Below are positions 18,514 through 26,655 of a stretch of DNA of 64,000 bases, one piece after another. The stretch spans positions 62,001-126,000 of the forward strand of contig FMTU01000003.1 in assembly GCA_900100475.1 (NCBI GenBank). The letters run 5' to 3'. Source of the DNA: Sphingobium faniae. GTDB taxonomy: Bacteria > Pseudomonadota > Alphaproteobacteria > Sphingomonadales > Sphingomonadaceae. Made by a program: the position numbers and the translations under genes. The notes under the pieces were generated by a model. The model was not told the origin of the DNA, did no database searches, and saw only the letters and a program-made list of their open reading frames with translations. Positions within the stretch are counted from its first letter, which is position 1; each line of letters begins with the position of its first letter.

Positions 18514-19065
18514 TCAGCCGCGGCAATCCTCGATCACGCGGGACACTTCGGCCCAGTTGGGCAGGATGAGCGGCGCGAGGCCCGCCGATTCCACCGCGAA
18601 CTTGCCCCGGCTGTAGGCGATCTGGTCGAGCGCGGGATCGCTGGCGGCGCGGGTCGCGACCGTCTGCGCCGCCGCGCCCGTTCCGGAAACGGCGGCGGGC
18701 CATGCCATCGCGCCATAGCTGGTGCGGATCGTCATCGTCCCCTGCGCCGCGCCAGCCCCCGCGCCGGGCCGGATGACGCTGATCCGCTTCGCCGCCCTGT
18801 CGCAACGGATGGAGAGCAGGGGCGCGGCTCCGGCGCCATAGGCCGCGACGGACCCGCCCGCATCCGGCCGATAGGTCCAGTTACCCGCCGCCACGGGGCG
18901 ATCATGCCATTCCATCGTCGTGGGCGCGGAAGCGGGGGCCGGTTCGGGCGCGGGGGCCGGCGCAGGAACAGGAGCCGGCGCGGGCTGCTGCGACGGCGGG
19001 GCGACGCAGGAGGGCAGCAGGACCAGGAGGGACGCGGCGGCGGCAAAGGACGGGTTGATGCGCAT
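18514..19065 (-). CDS. putative lipoprotein of unknown function
   Basis: From the ATG at 19063-19065, preceded by GGAGGAG, the product is 183 aa. It has a lipoprotein signal peptide (AAAASLLVLLPSC, Cys about residue 20), a Pro/Ala linker of about 30 residues and a C-terminal domain with YRPDAGGSVAAYG, SIRCDRAAKRISVIRPG and LILPNWAEVSRVIEDC. This organisation occurs in uncharacterised sphingomonad outer-membrane or periplasmic proteins. It is divergent from the C-terminal processing peptidase gene. Function unknown. Confidence 0.8.
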   Translation of the reverse strand: MRINPSFAAAASLLVLLPSCVAPPSQQPAPAPVPAPAPAPEPAPASAPTTMEWHDRPVAAGNWTYRPDAGGSVAAYGAGAAPLLSIRCDRAAKRISVIRPGAGAGAAQGTMTIRTSYGAMAWPAAVSGTGAAAQTVATRAASDPALDQIAYSRGKFAVESAGLAPLILPNWAEVSRVIEDCRG

Positions 19066-19241
19066 CGCTCCTCCATGCCCGACGCGGCCTTTCGGCTCAA
19101 GCCCCATGGGACGCGCGGCATTCACCCGCCGGTCATGGGCGGCGCGATATCGGGACCGCGCGATATTGATCGAGCGGAGCTTTGCGTCGGGGCGCGAATC
19201 CGATTATGACGGGCTTTACGATGCCATACCCAAGGACACCC

Positions 19242-20600
19242 ATGAAATCGGCTTTTCTGCAGGGCGCGGTCGCGCTCGGCGCGCTTGCGCTCATTCCCGC
19301 CACCACCGCCGCGCTCGCCGATGCCGACGCCAGCAGCTACAAGGCGCTCGACGAATTCATGGACGTGTTCCAGAAAGTCCGCACCGACTATGTCGAGAAG
19401 GTGGACGATGAAAAGCTGATCAAGGGCGCGATCGACGGGATGCTGGCCAGCCTCGATCCGCATAGCAGCTTCCTGGACGCGCGCGATTTCCAGAATCTGC
19501 GGACCCAGACGGAGGGCAGCTATGGCGGCCTTGGCCTGTCGGTCACGCAGGAGGACGGCGCGGTCAAGGTGATCGCGCCGACGCAGGACACTCCGGCCTG
19601 GCGCGCGGGGATCAAGGCGGGCGATTATATCACCCATCTGGACGGGGCGCTGATCTATGGCGGCACGCTGGACGAGGCGGTCGACAAGATGCGTGGCGCG
19701 CCGGGCACGCAGATCAAGCTGACCATCGTGCGCCCCGGCCGCGACAAGCCCATCGAACTGACGCTGACGCGCGAGATCATCCAGTTGAAGCCGGTGAAGT
19801 GGGAAGTGAAGAACGGCGTCGGCATCATCAACATCATCAGCTTTTCGGCCAATACCGGCGCGGACGTGCGGCAGGCGTTCCGCAGCATCGACACGTCGCT
19901 GGGGCGCAAGCCGACAGGCTATATCCTCGACCTGCGCTCCAATCCGGGCGGGCTGCTGGACGAGGCGGTGGCGGTGAGCGACAGCTTCCTGGAGCGCGGT
20001 GAAATCGTGTCGCAGCGCGGCCGGGCCAAGGGCGACATCGAACGCTATTACGCCAAGCCGGGCGACGATGCGAAGGGGCTGCCGGTGATCGTGCTGGTGG
20101 ACGCGGGATCGGCTTCGGCGTCGGAAATCGTGGCGGGCGCGTTGCAGGACCAGCATCGCGCGCTGGTGATGGGCGAGCGCAGCTTTGGCAAGGGCAGCGT
20201 GCAGACGATGCTGCCGCTGTCGAATACGACCGCGCTCAAGCTGACGACGGCGCGTTATTATACGCCTTCGGGCCGGTCGGTGCAGGAAGGCGGGATCGAG
20301 CCGGATATCAAGGTGCCGCAGCTTTCCGACCCCGACTACAAGAACCGGCCGAAATTCCGCGAAAGCGACCTGCGCCGCCACCTGATCAACGAGATCAAGA
20401 CGGACAATGACGCGCTGGAAGAAGATATCAAGGACGACCCCCGCTTCGCCGCGACGGCGGAGGAGCTGAAGAAGAAGGGGATCGAGGATTTCCAGCTCGA
20501 CTATGCGCTGAAGACGATATCGCGGCTGGCGGGATCGCCTCATGCCGCCATCGCGCGGGCGCAAGCACAGGCGGCGGGAGGGAAGCCGGGGACGAAGTGA
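19242..20600 (+). CDS. C-terminal processing peptidase (S41 family)
   Basis: Periplasmic serine protease with a Ser-Lys dyad that trims C-terminal tails. From the ATG at 19242 (AAGGA upstream) it is 452 aa; in-frame ATGs at 19206 and 19221 are alternatives. A signal peptide (FLQGAVALGALALIPATTAA) is followed by an N-terminal helical part, a PDZ domain (GSYGGLGLSVTQEDGAVKVI to PGRDKPIELTL) and the S41 core with DAGSASASEIVAGALQD (catalytic Ser) and GERSFGKGSVQ (catalytic Lys). Gene order with dsbB and coq7 downstream suggests a shared transcript. Confidence 0.95.
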   Translation: MKSAFLQGAVALGALALIPATTAALADADASSYKALDEFMDVFQKVRTDYVEKVDDEKLIKGAIDGMLASLDPHSSFLDARDFQNLRTQTEGSYGGLGLSVTQEDGAVKVIAPTQDTPAWRAGIKAGDYITHLDGALIYGGTLDEAVDKMRGAPGTQIKLTIVRPGRDKPIELTLTREIIQLKPVKWEVKNGVGIINIISFSANTGADVRQAFRSIDTSLGRKPTGYILDLRSNPGGLLDEAVAVSDSFLERGEIVSQRGRAKGDIERYYAKPGDDAKGLPVIVLVDAGSASASEIVAGALQDQHRALVMGERSFGKGSVQTMLPLSNTTALKLTTARYYTPSGRSVQEGGIEPDIKVPQLSDPDYKNRPKFRESDLRRHLINEIKTDNDALEEDIKDDPRFAATAEELKKKGIEDFQLDYALKTISRLAGSPHAAIARAQAQAAGGKPGTK

Positions 20601-20726
20601 GAAGCTGGGACGCGCGCGCCGCCTGTCGACGCGCCTTTGCCGGTCAACCGGCGGCTTTCGCCGCATCGAACGGCGGAACCGCAAGTTCAGCATGACGAAA
20701 GGCGCGCGGGGGTTTAAGCGGACCTT

Positions 20727-21212
20727 ATGAAGCATCTGCCTCTTGCCCGCCTGTTGGCGCTGATCGTTCCGGTCGTCCTGCTCGGCGGGGCCTATGCCTC
20801 GCAATATGCGGGTGGGCTGCATCCCTGCGAGATGTGCTGGTGGCAGCGTTATCCGCATATGGCGGCGATCCCCCTGGCGCTGATCGCCTTCGCCGCGAAG
20901 GGGCGGCCCGGCGTCAGCGCGGCGTTCACCGCCCTCGCCGCGATCGCCATCGGGGTCAGCGGGGGGATCGGCGTCTTTCATGCGGGGGTCGAATATGGGT
21001 GGTGGCAGGGCCTTACCGCCTGCTCGACCAGTCCGGGGGGCGGGAGCATGGGCGACATCATGGACCAGATCATGGCCGCGCCGATCACGCGATGCGACGT
21101 CGCGCCGTGGAGCCTCTTTGGCATTTCGCTGGCGGGGTATAATGGACTCTTGTCGCTGGGGGCGATGATCGCCATCCTGGGGCTGTTGAGCCGCAAGGGA
21201 GCGACGGCATGA
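20727..21212 (+). CDS. dsbB: disulfide bond formation protein B
   Basis: Inner-membrane quinone reductase that reoxidises DsbA. The 161-aa protein has four hydrophobic helices, the first redox pair in HPCEMCWW (Cys34/Cys37) and the second pair Cys99 and Cys123 in the second periplasmic loop. Both pairs needed for electron transfer are present. Its stop overlaps the coq7 start by 4 nt. Confidence 0.93.
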   Translation: MKHLPLARLLALIVPVVLLGGAYASQYAGGLHPCEMCWWQRYPHMAAIPLALIAFAAKGRPGVSAAFTALAAIAIGVSGGIGVFHAGVEYGWWQGLTACSTSPGGGSMGDIMDQIMAAPITRCDVAPWSLFGISLAGYNGLLSLGAMIAILGLLSRKGATA

Positions 21213-21784
21213 ACGCAGCGAAGGACTTTCCCCGGCCCGGCCGCCCCGACGGCAAGGCCAGCGGCGAGACGAACGACCGCGCGCGCGCCTCCATGCTGCG
21301 CGTGGATCAGGCGGGCGAGTTCGGCGCGACGCGCATCTATGCGGGGCAGCTTGCGGTGATGGGCGACCGGCATCCCGACGCGCGCCTGATCGCAGGCATG
21401 GCCGCGCAGGAAGAACGACACCGCAAGACGTTCGACGCGATGATCGTGCAAAGGGGCGTGCGGCCGACCATGCTGACGCCGTTCTGGAACGTGGCGGGGT
21501 TCGCGCTGGGCGCGGTGACGGCGGCGATCGGGCCGCGCGCCGCCATGGCCTGCACCGCCGCCATCGAAACCGAAATCGACCTGCATTATGCCGAGCAACT
21601 CAAGCAACTGGGGCAGGACGACCCGGAACTTTCCGCCGCGATCGCGGATTTTCAGGCGGACGAGGTCGAGCATCGCGACGCGGCGCTGGCCCATGGCGCG
21701 GAGCAGGCTCCGGCCTATCCCCTGCTGTCGGGGGCCATCCGCCTGGGCTGTCGTGCCGCCATCGCGCTGTCGAAGCGCATCTGA
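21209..21784 (+). CDS. coq7: demethoxyubiquinone hydroxylase (COQ7/CAT5 family)
   Basis: Di-iron monooxygenase for the hydroxylation step late in ubiquinone synthesis, 191 aa. The ligand motifs are in the right order: VDQAGEFGA, AAQEERHRKTFD, the central ETEIDLHYAEQL and QADEVEHRDAAL. The N-terminal about 25 residues are polar and variable. COQ7 is the alphaproteobacterial alternative to UbiF. It overlaps dsbB by ATGA; DsbB uses the quinone pool, which may explain the pairing. Confidence 0.94.
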   Translation: MNAAKDFPRPGRPDGKASGETNDRARASMLRVDQAGEFGATRIYAGQLAVMGDRHPDARLIAGMAAQEERHRKTFDAMIVQRGVRPTMLTPFWNVAGFALGAVTAAIGPRAAMACTAAIETEIDLHYAEQLKQLGQDDPELSAAIADFQADEVEHRDAALAHGAEQAPAYPLLSGAIRLGCRAAIALSKRI

Positions 21785-21800
21785 AAAGGACGCCGATAAG

Positions 21801-22397
21801 ATGATGAAGACGCCGATGATCGCCCTTGCCGCCCTGATGATGGCGGGCGCCGCCCTGCCCGCGTCCACCTTGGCGCAGACCGGCCCCGCCGATCAGGCCG
21901 CGCCCGCCGCCACGCCGGACAATGAAAAGGTTAATCTGGTCATCGTCTATGGCGACGACCCCTGCCCGCAAAGCGCGGGGAACGACATCGTGGTGTGCGC
22001 GCGCAAGGGCGAGGAAGAACGCTATCGCATCCCCGAACCGCTGCGCGGCGACCCGAACAAGCCCAGCAACCAGGCCTGGGGCGAGCGGGTGCGGTCGATG
22101 GAATATGTCGGCCGCAGCGGCACGGAAAGCTGCTCGCCGGTCGGCGGCGGCGGGGCGACGGGCTGCTTTGCGCAACTGGCGCGGCTGGCCAAGGCCGAGC
22201 GGCAGGCGGCGGATAATGCAAGCTGGAAGGATCTGGTCGAGGCGGAGCGCGCGCGGCGGCTGTCCACCATCGACGCGGACAGCAAGGCCATCGACGCGCA
22301 GGCCGTGGCGGAGGAAAGAGAGCGGGCGGCGGCCCAACAAGCGGCGGAACAGCAGCAGGCCGAGGAACCAACTGGCGGCGCGCCGGACCAGCCCTGA
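21801..22397 (+). CDS. secreted hypothetical protein, paralogue of 22532-22939
   Basis: 198-aa product starting at the double ATG at 21801, 17 nt after coq7. A signal peptide (IALAALMMAGAALPASTLAQ) leads to a domain with VIVYGDDPCPQSAGNDIVVC, ARKGEEERYRIPEPLRG and two further cysteines, then a helical Ala/Gln/Glu-rich tail. The domain, with about four cysteines, recurs in the next gene. It belongs to an uncharacterised family seen in sphingomonads; function unknown, location probably periplasmic. Confidence 0.82.
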   Translation: MMKTPMIALAALMMAGAALPASTLAQTGPADQAAPAATPDNEKVNLVIVYGDDPCPQSAGNDIVVCARKGEEERYRIPEPLRGDPNKPSNQAWGERVRSMEYVGRSGTESCSPVGGGGATGCFAQLARLAKAERQAADNASWKDLVEAERARRLSTIDADSKAIDAQAVAEERERAAAQQAAEQQQAEEPTGGAPDQP

Positions 22398-22531
22398 AAA
22401 GAATGGGCCTGAGCGGACGGGCCTGACGGAAATCGCCTGATCGCGGCGTCTGAGGGTCGATCCCCCATCTTGAGTACATGGGGAGACACGGCATGCGAAG
22501 AACACAGGGGCGAAATGGAAGGATTTGCGTG

Positions 22532-22939
22532 ATGCGTTTTCGTGCCCTGTTGTCCCCGCTCCTGCTGCTGGCGGGGACGGCCGCGCAGGCTGCCCCTCCC
22601 CCGCCTCCGCCGCCCGCCGATCCGCCGCAGAAGGTGTTCACGCTGGTCGTCTATGGCGATGATCCCTGCCCCAGGAGCGAGGGCGATGAAATCGTCGTGT
22701 GCGCGCGCAAGCCCGAAGCCGAACGCTATCGCATTCCCAGGAAATTGCGGGAGAAGCCCGAACAGGCGGGCGGTCCCGGCTGGGGCAGCCAGGTCGCGAC
22801 GATGGAGCAGGTCCAGCGGCAGAACCTGCCGGGAAGCTGCTCCGCCATCGGCAGCAACGGCTTTACCGGATGCACCGCCAAGATGCTGGAGCAATGGTTC
22901 GCCGAACGGCGGATGCGGGAGTCGAAGGGGGAGCCGTAG
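22532..22939 (+). CDS. secreted hypothetical protein, paralogue of 21801-22397
   Basis: 135 aa from the ATG at 22532 with GGAAGGA upstream. It has a signal peptide (LLSPLLLLAGTAAQA), a Pro-rich stretch, and the shared domain: LVVYGDDPCPRSEGDEIVVC, ARKPEAERYRIPRKLRE and C-terminal cysteines in GSCSAIGSNGFTGC. It lacks the long helical tail of its neighbour. The two look like a tandem duplication that diverged. An in-frame ATG at 22478 lacks a signal-peptide layout and is less likely. Confidence 0.8.
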   Translation: MRFRALLSPLLLLAGTAAQAAPPPPPPPADPPQKVFTLVVYGDDPCPRSEGDEIVVCARKPEAERYRIPRKLREKPEQAGGPGWGSQVATMEQVQRQNLPGSCSAIGSNGFTGCTAKMLEQWFAERRMRESKGEP

Positions 22940-22948
22940 GATTTGGGC

Positions 22949-23022
22949 ATCCCCTTGCGGGAGAAGGATATGGAGCCTTGTCGAGCGGAGCGAGACGAGG
23001 CGCAGCGGGATGAAGGTGGAGG
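22949..23022. repeat. candidate sphingomonad interspersed repeat
   Basis: The text from CATCCCCTTGCGGGAGAAGG through CTTGTCGAGCGGAGCGAGAC to GGATGAAGG resembles a short repeat I recall as common between genes in sphingomonad genomes. Only one copy is visible here, so this rests on recall. It sits in the 247-nt gap before the Mpo1-like gene, which otherwise holds nothing I recognise. Confidence 0.35.
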
Positions 23023-23186
23023 TGAAATGCCACGCCGTTCCGACGCCGCACATAAACGGCGGAAATCGCAAAAATCCCTTGCGAATGGCGGGAATCAGGC
23101 AGAGAATCGGCTCTGGAAGAACGCGACGGGAGATCGCGCCTGAAGTGGGTTCAACGCGCTCCCAAGGAGGAGGAGGAGCCGAAGTC

Positions 23187-23708
23187 ATGAGCAGACTGGT
23201 ACACCATCTGACGCTCTATGCGGCCTATCACCGCAATCCCCATAATATCGCCACGCATATGGTGGGCATCCCGATGATCGTGCTGGGCGCGGGCGTGCTG
23301 TTGTCGCGGCCGATCCTGGCCGCCGACCCGATCCCGCTGACGCCCGCCATCGCCATTTCGACGCTGGCGGCTTTCTATTATCTGCGGCTCGACGCCATGC
23401 TGGGGGCGATCATGACGGCGCTGCTGGCGGTCGGATGCTGGATGGGGCTGGAGGTCGCGCGGATGCCGACCGGCCTGTGGCTGACGGCCGGCGCAGGGCT
23501 GTTCGTCGCGGGATGGGCGCTGCAACTGATCGGCCATGGCTATGAGGGACGCAAGCCCGCCTTTCTGGACGATGTGAGGGGGCTGGCGATCGGGCCGCTG
23601 TTCATCGTGGCGGAGATCGTCTTTGCGCTGGGCGGCCGGCGGACCATCCGGCAGGCCATCGAAAAGCGGCTGACCAAGCCTTCGGACCGCCGCCACTTGC
23701 CACAATGA
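23187..23708 (+). CDS. Mpo1-like / DUF962 membrane protein
   Basis: 173-aa protein with about four hydrophobic segments. It begins at the ATG at 23187 behind a very purine-rich AGGAGGAGGAGG site. The N-terminal HHLTLYAAYHRNPHNIATHM holds the histidines typical of the family, and LQLIGHGYEGRKPAFLDD adds more. In yeast Mpo1 is an Fe-dependent dioxygenase for 2-hydroxy fatty acid alpha-oxidation. Sphingomonads make sphingolipids with 2-hydroxy fatty acids, so a role in breaking them down is possible but inferred. Confidence 0.85.
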   Translation: MSRLVHHLTLYAAYHRNPHNIATHMVGIPMIVLGAGVLLSRPILAADPIPLTPAIAISTLAAFYYLRLDAMLGAIMTALLAVGCWMGLEVARMPTGLWLTAGAGLFVAGWALQLIGHGYEGRKPAFLDDVRGLAIGPLFIVAEIVFALGGRRTIRQAIEKRLTKPSDRRHLPQ

Positions 23709-23937
23709 CGCGCCTGCCCTAAAGGCGCTTTCGTCATCTGGGGAGTAGCCAGCCATCCAGCCTGCTGGATGGGCCGTTCGTCAACATATTCGGCCGAGAG
23801 GCCGTGGCGGGCGGGATGGGCGGACATGATGTTCCGCGCATCGGGCGAGACCAATGGCATCGCATCTTCCAGTCCGGCCGGGCGGGAGGCGCGGTGGCAT
23901 TGCGTCTTTCACTTTCGCCCGGCCCCGGAAAGATCGA

Positions 23938-24513
23938 ATGGACGCTCTCCTTACCTCCTCCGCGCTGGTGGCGCTCGCCGAGATGGGCGACAAGACGCAG
24001 TTGCTGGCGATGCTGCTCGCCACGCGGTTCCGAAAGCCCGTGCCGATCATCTGGGGCATCCTGTTCGCGACGCTGGCCAATCATTTCCTGGCCGCGCTGG
24101 TCGGGCATAGCATCGCCGGCGTGCTGACGCAGGGCTGGTTCCGCTATGCGGTGGCGGCGAGCTTCATCGCGATGGCGGCCTGGACACTGATCCCCGACAC
24201 GATCGACGAGGATGCGCCGCTCAAGGCCCCGTCCCATGCGGGGGTGTTCGTGACGACGCTGGTCGCCTTCTTCCTCGTCGAGATGGGGGACAAGACGCAG
24301 GTGGCGACGGTGGCGCTGGGCGCGCGCTTCGACAGCCTGCTGGCGGTGACGATGGGGACGACGCTGGGCATGATGATCGCCAATGTGCCCGCCGTGCTGT
24401 TCGGCGAGGCGCTGGCGAAGAAGGTGCCGATGCGCGCGCTTCAGGTCGGCGCGGCGATGCTGTTCCTGCTGCTGGGGCTGTGGATGATCGCGGACTTGCA
24501 GGGCTGGATCTGA
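23938..24513 (+). CDS. TMEM165/GDT1 family divalent cation transporter
   Basis: 191-aa six-helix protein with the two signature repeats of the UPF0016/GDT1 family: ALAEMGDKTQLLAML near residue 15 and FLVEMGDKTQVATV near 115. The acidic residues in these E-x-GD-K-T motifs form the cation site. Family members export Mn or exchange Ca/Mn for protons. The start at 23938 places the first motif as in homologues. Confidence 0.93.
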   Translation: MDALLTSSALVALAEMGDKTQLLAMLLATRFRKPVPIIWGILFATLANHFLAALVGHSIAGVLTQGWFRYAVAASFIAMAAWTLIPDTIDEDAPLKAPSHAGVFVTTLVAFFLVEMGDKTQVATVALGARFDSLLAVTMGTTLGMMIANVPAVLFGEALAKKVPMRALQVGAAMLFLLLGLWMIADLQGWI

Positions 24514-24599
24514 TAGAAGGCGGTTGTCAGCGGACGCCGCCTGATGCAAGGGGAGGAGGAGCAATCTTCCCCCTATTTCAGACAGACATGGGACGCGTG

Positions 24600-25535
24600 A
24601 TGAAGGACAGTCTGGTTACCCTGTTCGGTGGTGGCGGCTTTCTGGGCCGTCAGGTGGCGCAGGCCTTGCTGGACCGCGGCGCGCGGGTACGCGTGGCGCA
24701 GCGCAATCTGGCGGACACGATGCGGATGAAGCCGCTGGGCGGCCTTGGCCAGACGCAGTTCGTCGCGGCCGACATCCGCAAGCCCCAGAGCGTGGCGCTG
24801 GCCGTGGCGGGAAGCGATGTCGTCATCAACCTCGTCGGCATATTGAACGGCGATTTCGACGCGGTGCACCGGCAGGGCGCGGAAAATGTGGCGAAGGCGG
24901 CGACGCAAGCGGGCGTCAAGGCGCTGGTCCATGTGTCGGCCATCGGCGCGGACGCGCACAGTCCCTCAGCCTATGGACGGTCCAAGGCGGCGGGCGAGGC
25001 GGCGGTGAAGGCTGCCTTTCCGGGCGCGACGATCATCCGGCCGTCGATCATCTTCGGGCCGGAAGACCAGTTCCTCAACCGCTTCGCCGACCTGATCCGC
25101 AAAACGCCGGTGGTGCCGGTGATCGGGCCGGACACGAAGTTCCAGCCGGTGTTCGTCACCGATGTCGCGGGCGCCATCGCCAACGCGGCGGCGCAACCGA
25201 ACAGGCATGGCGGCAAGACCTATGAACTGGGCGGGCCGCAGGTGCTGAGCATGATGGAGCTGAACGCGTGGATCGCGCAGGCGATCGGGCGCGAGCGCAG
25301 CCTGATCGCGGTGCCCGCGCCGGTCGCTTCGATGATCGCCGCCCTCGGCTTCCTGCCGGGCGCGCCGATCACGAAGGATCAATATGCGATGTTGCAGAAG
25401 GACAATGTCGTCGCGGCGGGCGCGGACGGGCTGGCGGCGCTGGGCGTCGCGGCGACGCCGATGGCCGCGGTCGCCGACGGCTGGCTGGTGCGCTTTCGCC
25501 GGCATGGCCGTTTTGCCGGACGCGCAAAGGACTGA
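24600..25535 (+). CDS. complex I NDUFA9-like NAD(P)H-binding protein
   Basis: Atypical SDR of 311 aa, starting MKDSLVTLFGGGGFLGRQVA with the glycine-rich dinucleotide site at once. Further marks are VNLVGILNGDFDAVHRQGA and HVSAIGADAHSPSAYGRSK (the YxxxK position) and ATIIRPSIIFGPEDQFLNRF, all typical of the NDUFA9/39-kDa subfamily. In alphaproteobacteria these are linked to complex I or quinone metabolism; the exact role is not established. An ATG at 24588 is an alternative start. Confidence 0.87.
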   Translation: MKDSLVTLFGGGGFLGRQVAQALLDRGARVRVAQRNLADTMRMKPLGGLGQTQFVAADIRKPQSVALAVAGSDVVINLVGILNGDFDAVHRQGAENVAKAATQAGVKALVHVSAIGADAHSPSAYGRSKAAGEAAVKAAFPGATIIRPSIIFGPEDQFLNRFADLIRKTPVVPVIGPDTKFQPVFVTDVAGAIANAAAQPNRHGGKTYELGGPQVLSMMELNAWIAQAIGRERSLIAVPAPVASMIAALGFLPGAPITKDQYAMLQKDNVVAAGADGLAALGVAATPMAAVADGWLVRFRRHGRFAGRAKD

Positions 25536-25680
25536 GCGCCCATCGACGGAGCGAAAGCCGCTCGCGACCGGCTGCCCGCGGGGCGCTTTGCGGGCGGCGC
25601 GGTCTGCGGCAATGTGCGCGCGCACGATTATCCCCTGCCCTTTCCCATAAAACGCATCTGATCGAGGACCATAGCGCCCC

Positions 25681-26490
25681 ATGGACATGCATTATCTGAC
25701 GGTCATCCTGCTCGGCATCGTCGAGGGGCTGACCGAATTCCTGCCCGTGTCCTCGACCGGCCACCTCATCATGGCGAGCGAACTGCTGGGCTATGACGCG
25801 TCCACCTGGGCGATGTTCAATATCATCATCCAGTTGGGCGCGATCCTGGCGGTGGTGGTGCTGTACTGGCGGACATTCTGGGCGGTCGCCATGGGGATGC
25901 TGCGGCGGGAGCCGGTGAGCTGGCGGTTCGTGCGCAACCTGCTGATCGCCTTCGTCCCGTCCGCCGTGATCGGCCTGGCGCTGCATGATTATATCGAGGT
26001 GCTGCTGGGCGCGCCCAGGGTCGTCGCATGGGCGCTGATCATAGGCGGCGTCGCGATCCTGCTGATCGAGCGGATGGTGAAGACGCCGCGCTATCACGGC
26101 ATCGCCGACATTCCGCTGATCCAGGTGATCGGCATCGGCTTCATCCAGTGCATTTCGATGATCCCCGGCGTCAGCCGGTCGGGCGCGACGATCATGGGCG
26201 CGCTGACGCTGGGCGTCGAGCGGCGCACGGCGGCGGAGTTCAGCTTCTTCCTCGCCATCCCCACCATGCTGGGCGCGAGCACATTGGAACTGATCAAGAA
26301 AGGCGACCAGATCACCAGCGCCGCCGTGGGATGGGGCAGCATCGCGCTGGGCTTCGTGGTGTCCTTCTTCGTCGCGCTGCTGGTCATCAAATGGTTCGTG
26401 GGGCTGGTGTCGCGTCATGGTTTTGCACCTTTCGCCTGGTATCGAATCGTGGCGGGCGTGGCGGCGCTGATCTGGCTGGGGATGAGATAG
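25681..26490 (+). CDS. uppP: undecaprenyl-diphosphatase
   Basis: BacA-type membrane phosphatase recycling the C55 lipid carrier for peptidoglycan and other polymers, 269 aa. The two active-site regions are EGLTEFLPVSSTGHLIMASE at residues 14-33 and PGVSRSGATIMGALTLG near 160-180. Several hydrophobic helices match the family. It is preceded by a 145-nt gap with no gene. Raised copy number confers bacitracin resistance in other bacteria. Confidence 0.96.
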   Translation: MDMHYLTVILLGIVEGLTEFLPVSSTGHLIMASELLGYDASTWAMFNIIIQLGAILAVVVLYWRTFWAVAMGMLRREPVSWRFVRNLLIAFVPSAVIGLALHDYIEVLLGAPRVVAWALIIGGVAILLIERMVKTPRYHGIADIPLIQVIGIGFIQCISMIPGVSRSGATIMGALTLGVERRTAAEFSFFLAIPTMLGASTLELIKKGDQITSAAVGWGSIALGFVVSFFVALLVIKWFVGLVSRHGFAPFAWYRIVAGVAALIWLGMR

Positions 26491-26561
26491 ATCCGAATCG
26501 GAACTATTTCAACATCTCATCTTGCGATGACCTCGCATTAAGGATGGGTTGAGGCATTTTT

Positions 26562-26582
26562 TAGGTCATTAAAGCTGACCTA
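26562..26582. promoter_or_regulatory. inverted repeat upstream of gltD
   Basis: TAGGTCA (26562-26568) and TGACCTA (26576-26582) form a perfect 7-bp inverted repeat with a 7-nt spacer, about 75 nt before gltD. It has the shape of a dimeric regulator site. No regulator can be assigned. Confidence 0.4.
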
Positions 26583-26655
26583 TATCCCAGAAACCGCGTG
26601 ACTCGACGCGGCAATGCGCTTATGTGCGCCCTGAACTACTTGCCAGGGGCGACTT

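Noticed and set aside
19122..20981. 619-codon open frame on the minus strand
   Set aside because: Antisense to the S41 peptidase gene with no recognisable domain.
22542..23186. Long N-terminal extension of the Mpo1-like protein
   Set aside because: The open frame overlaps the secreted paralogue in another frame; the strong AGGAGG site places the start at 23187.
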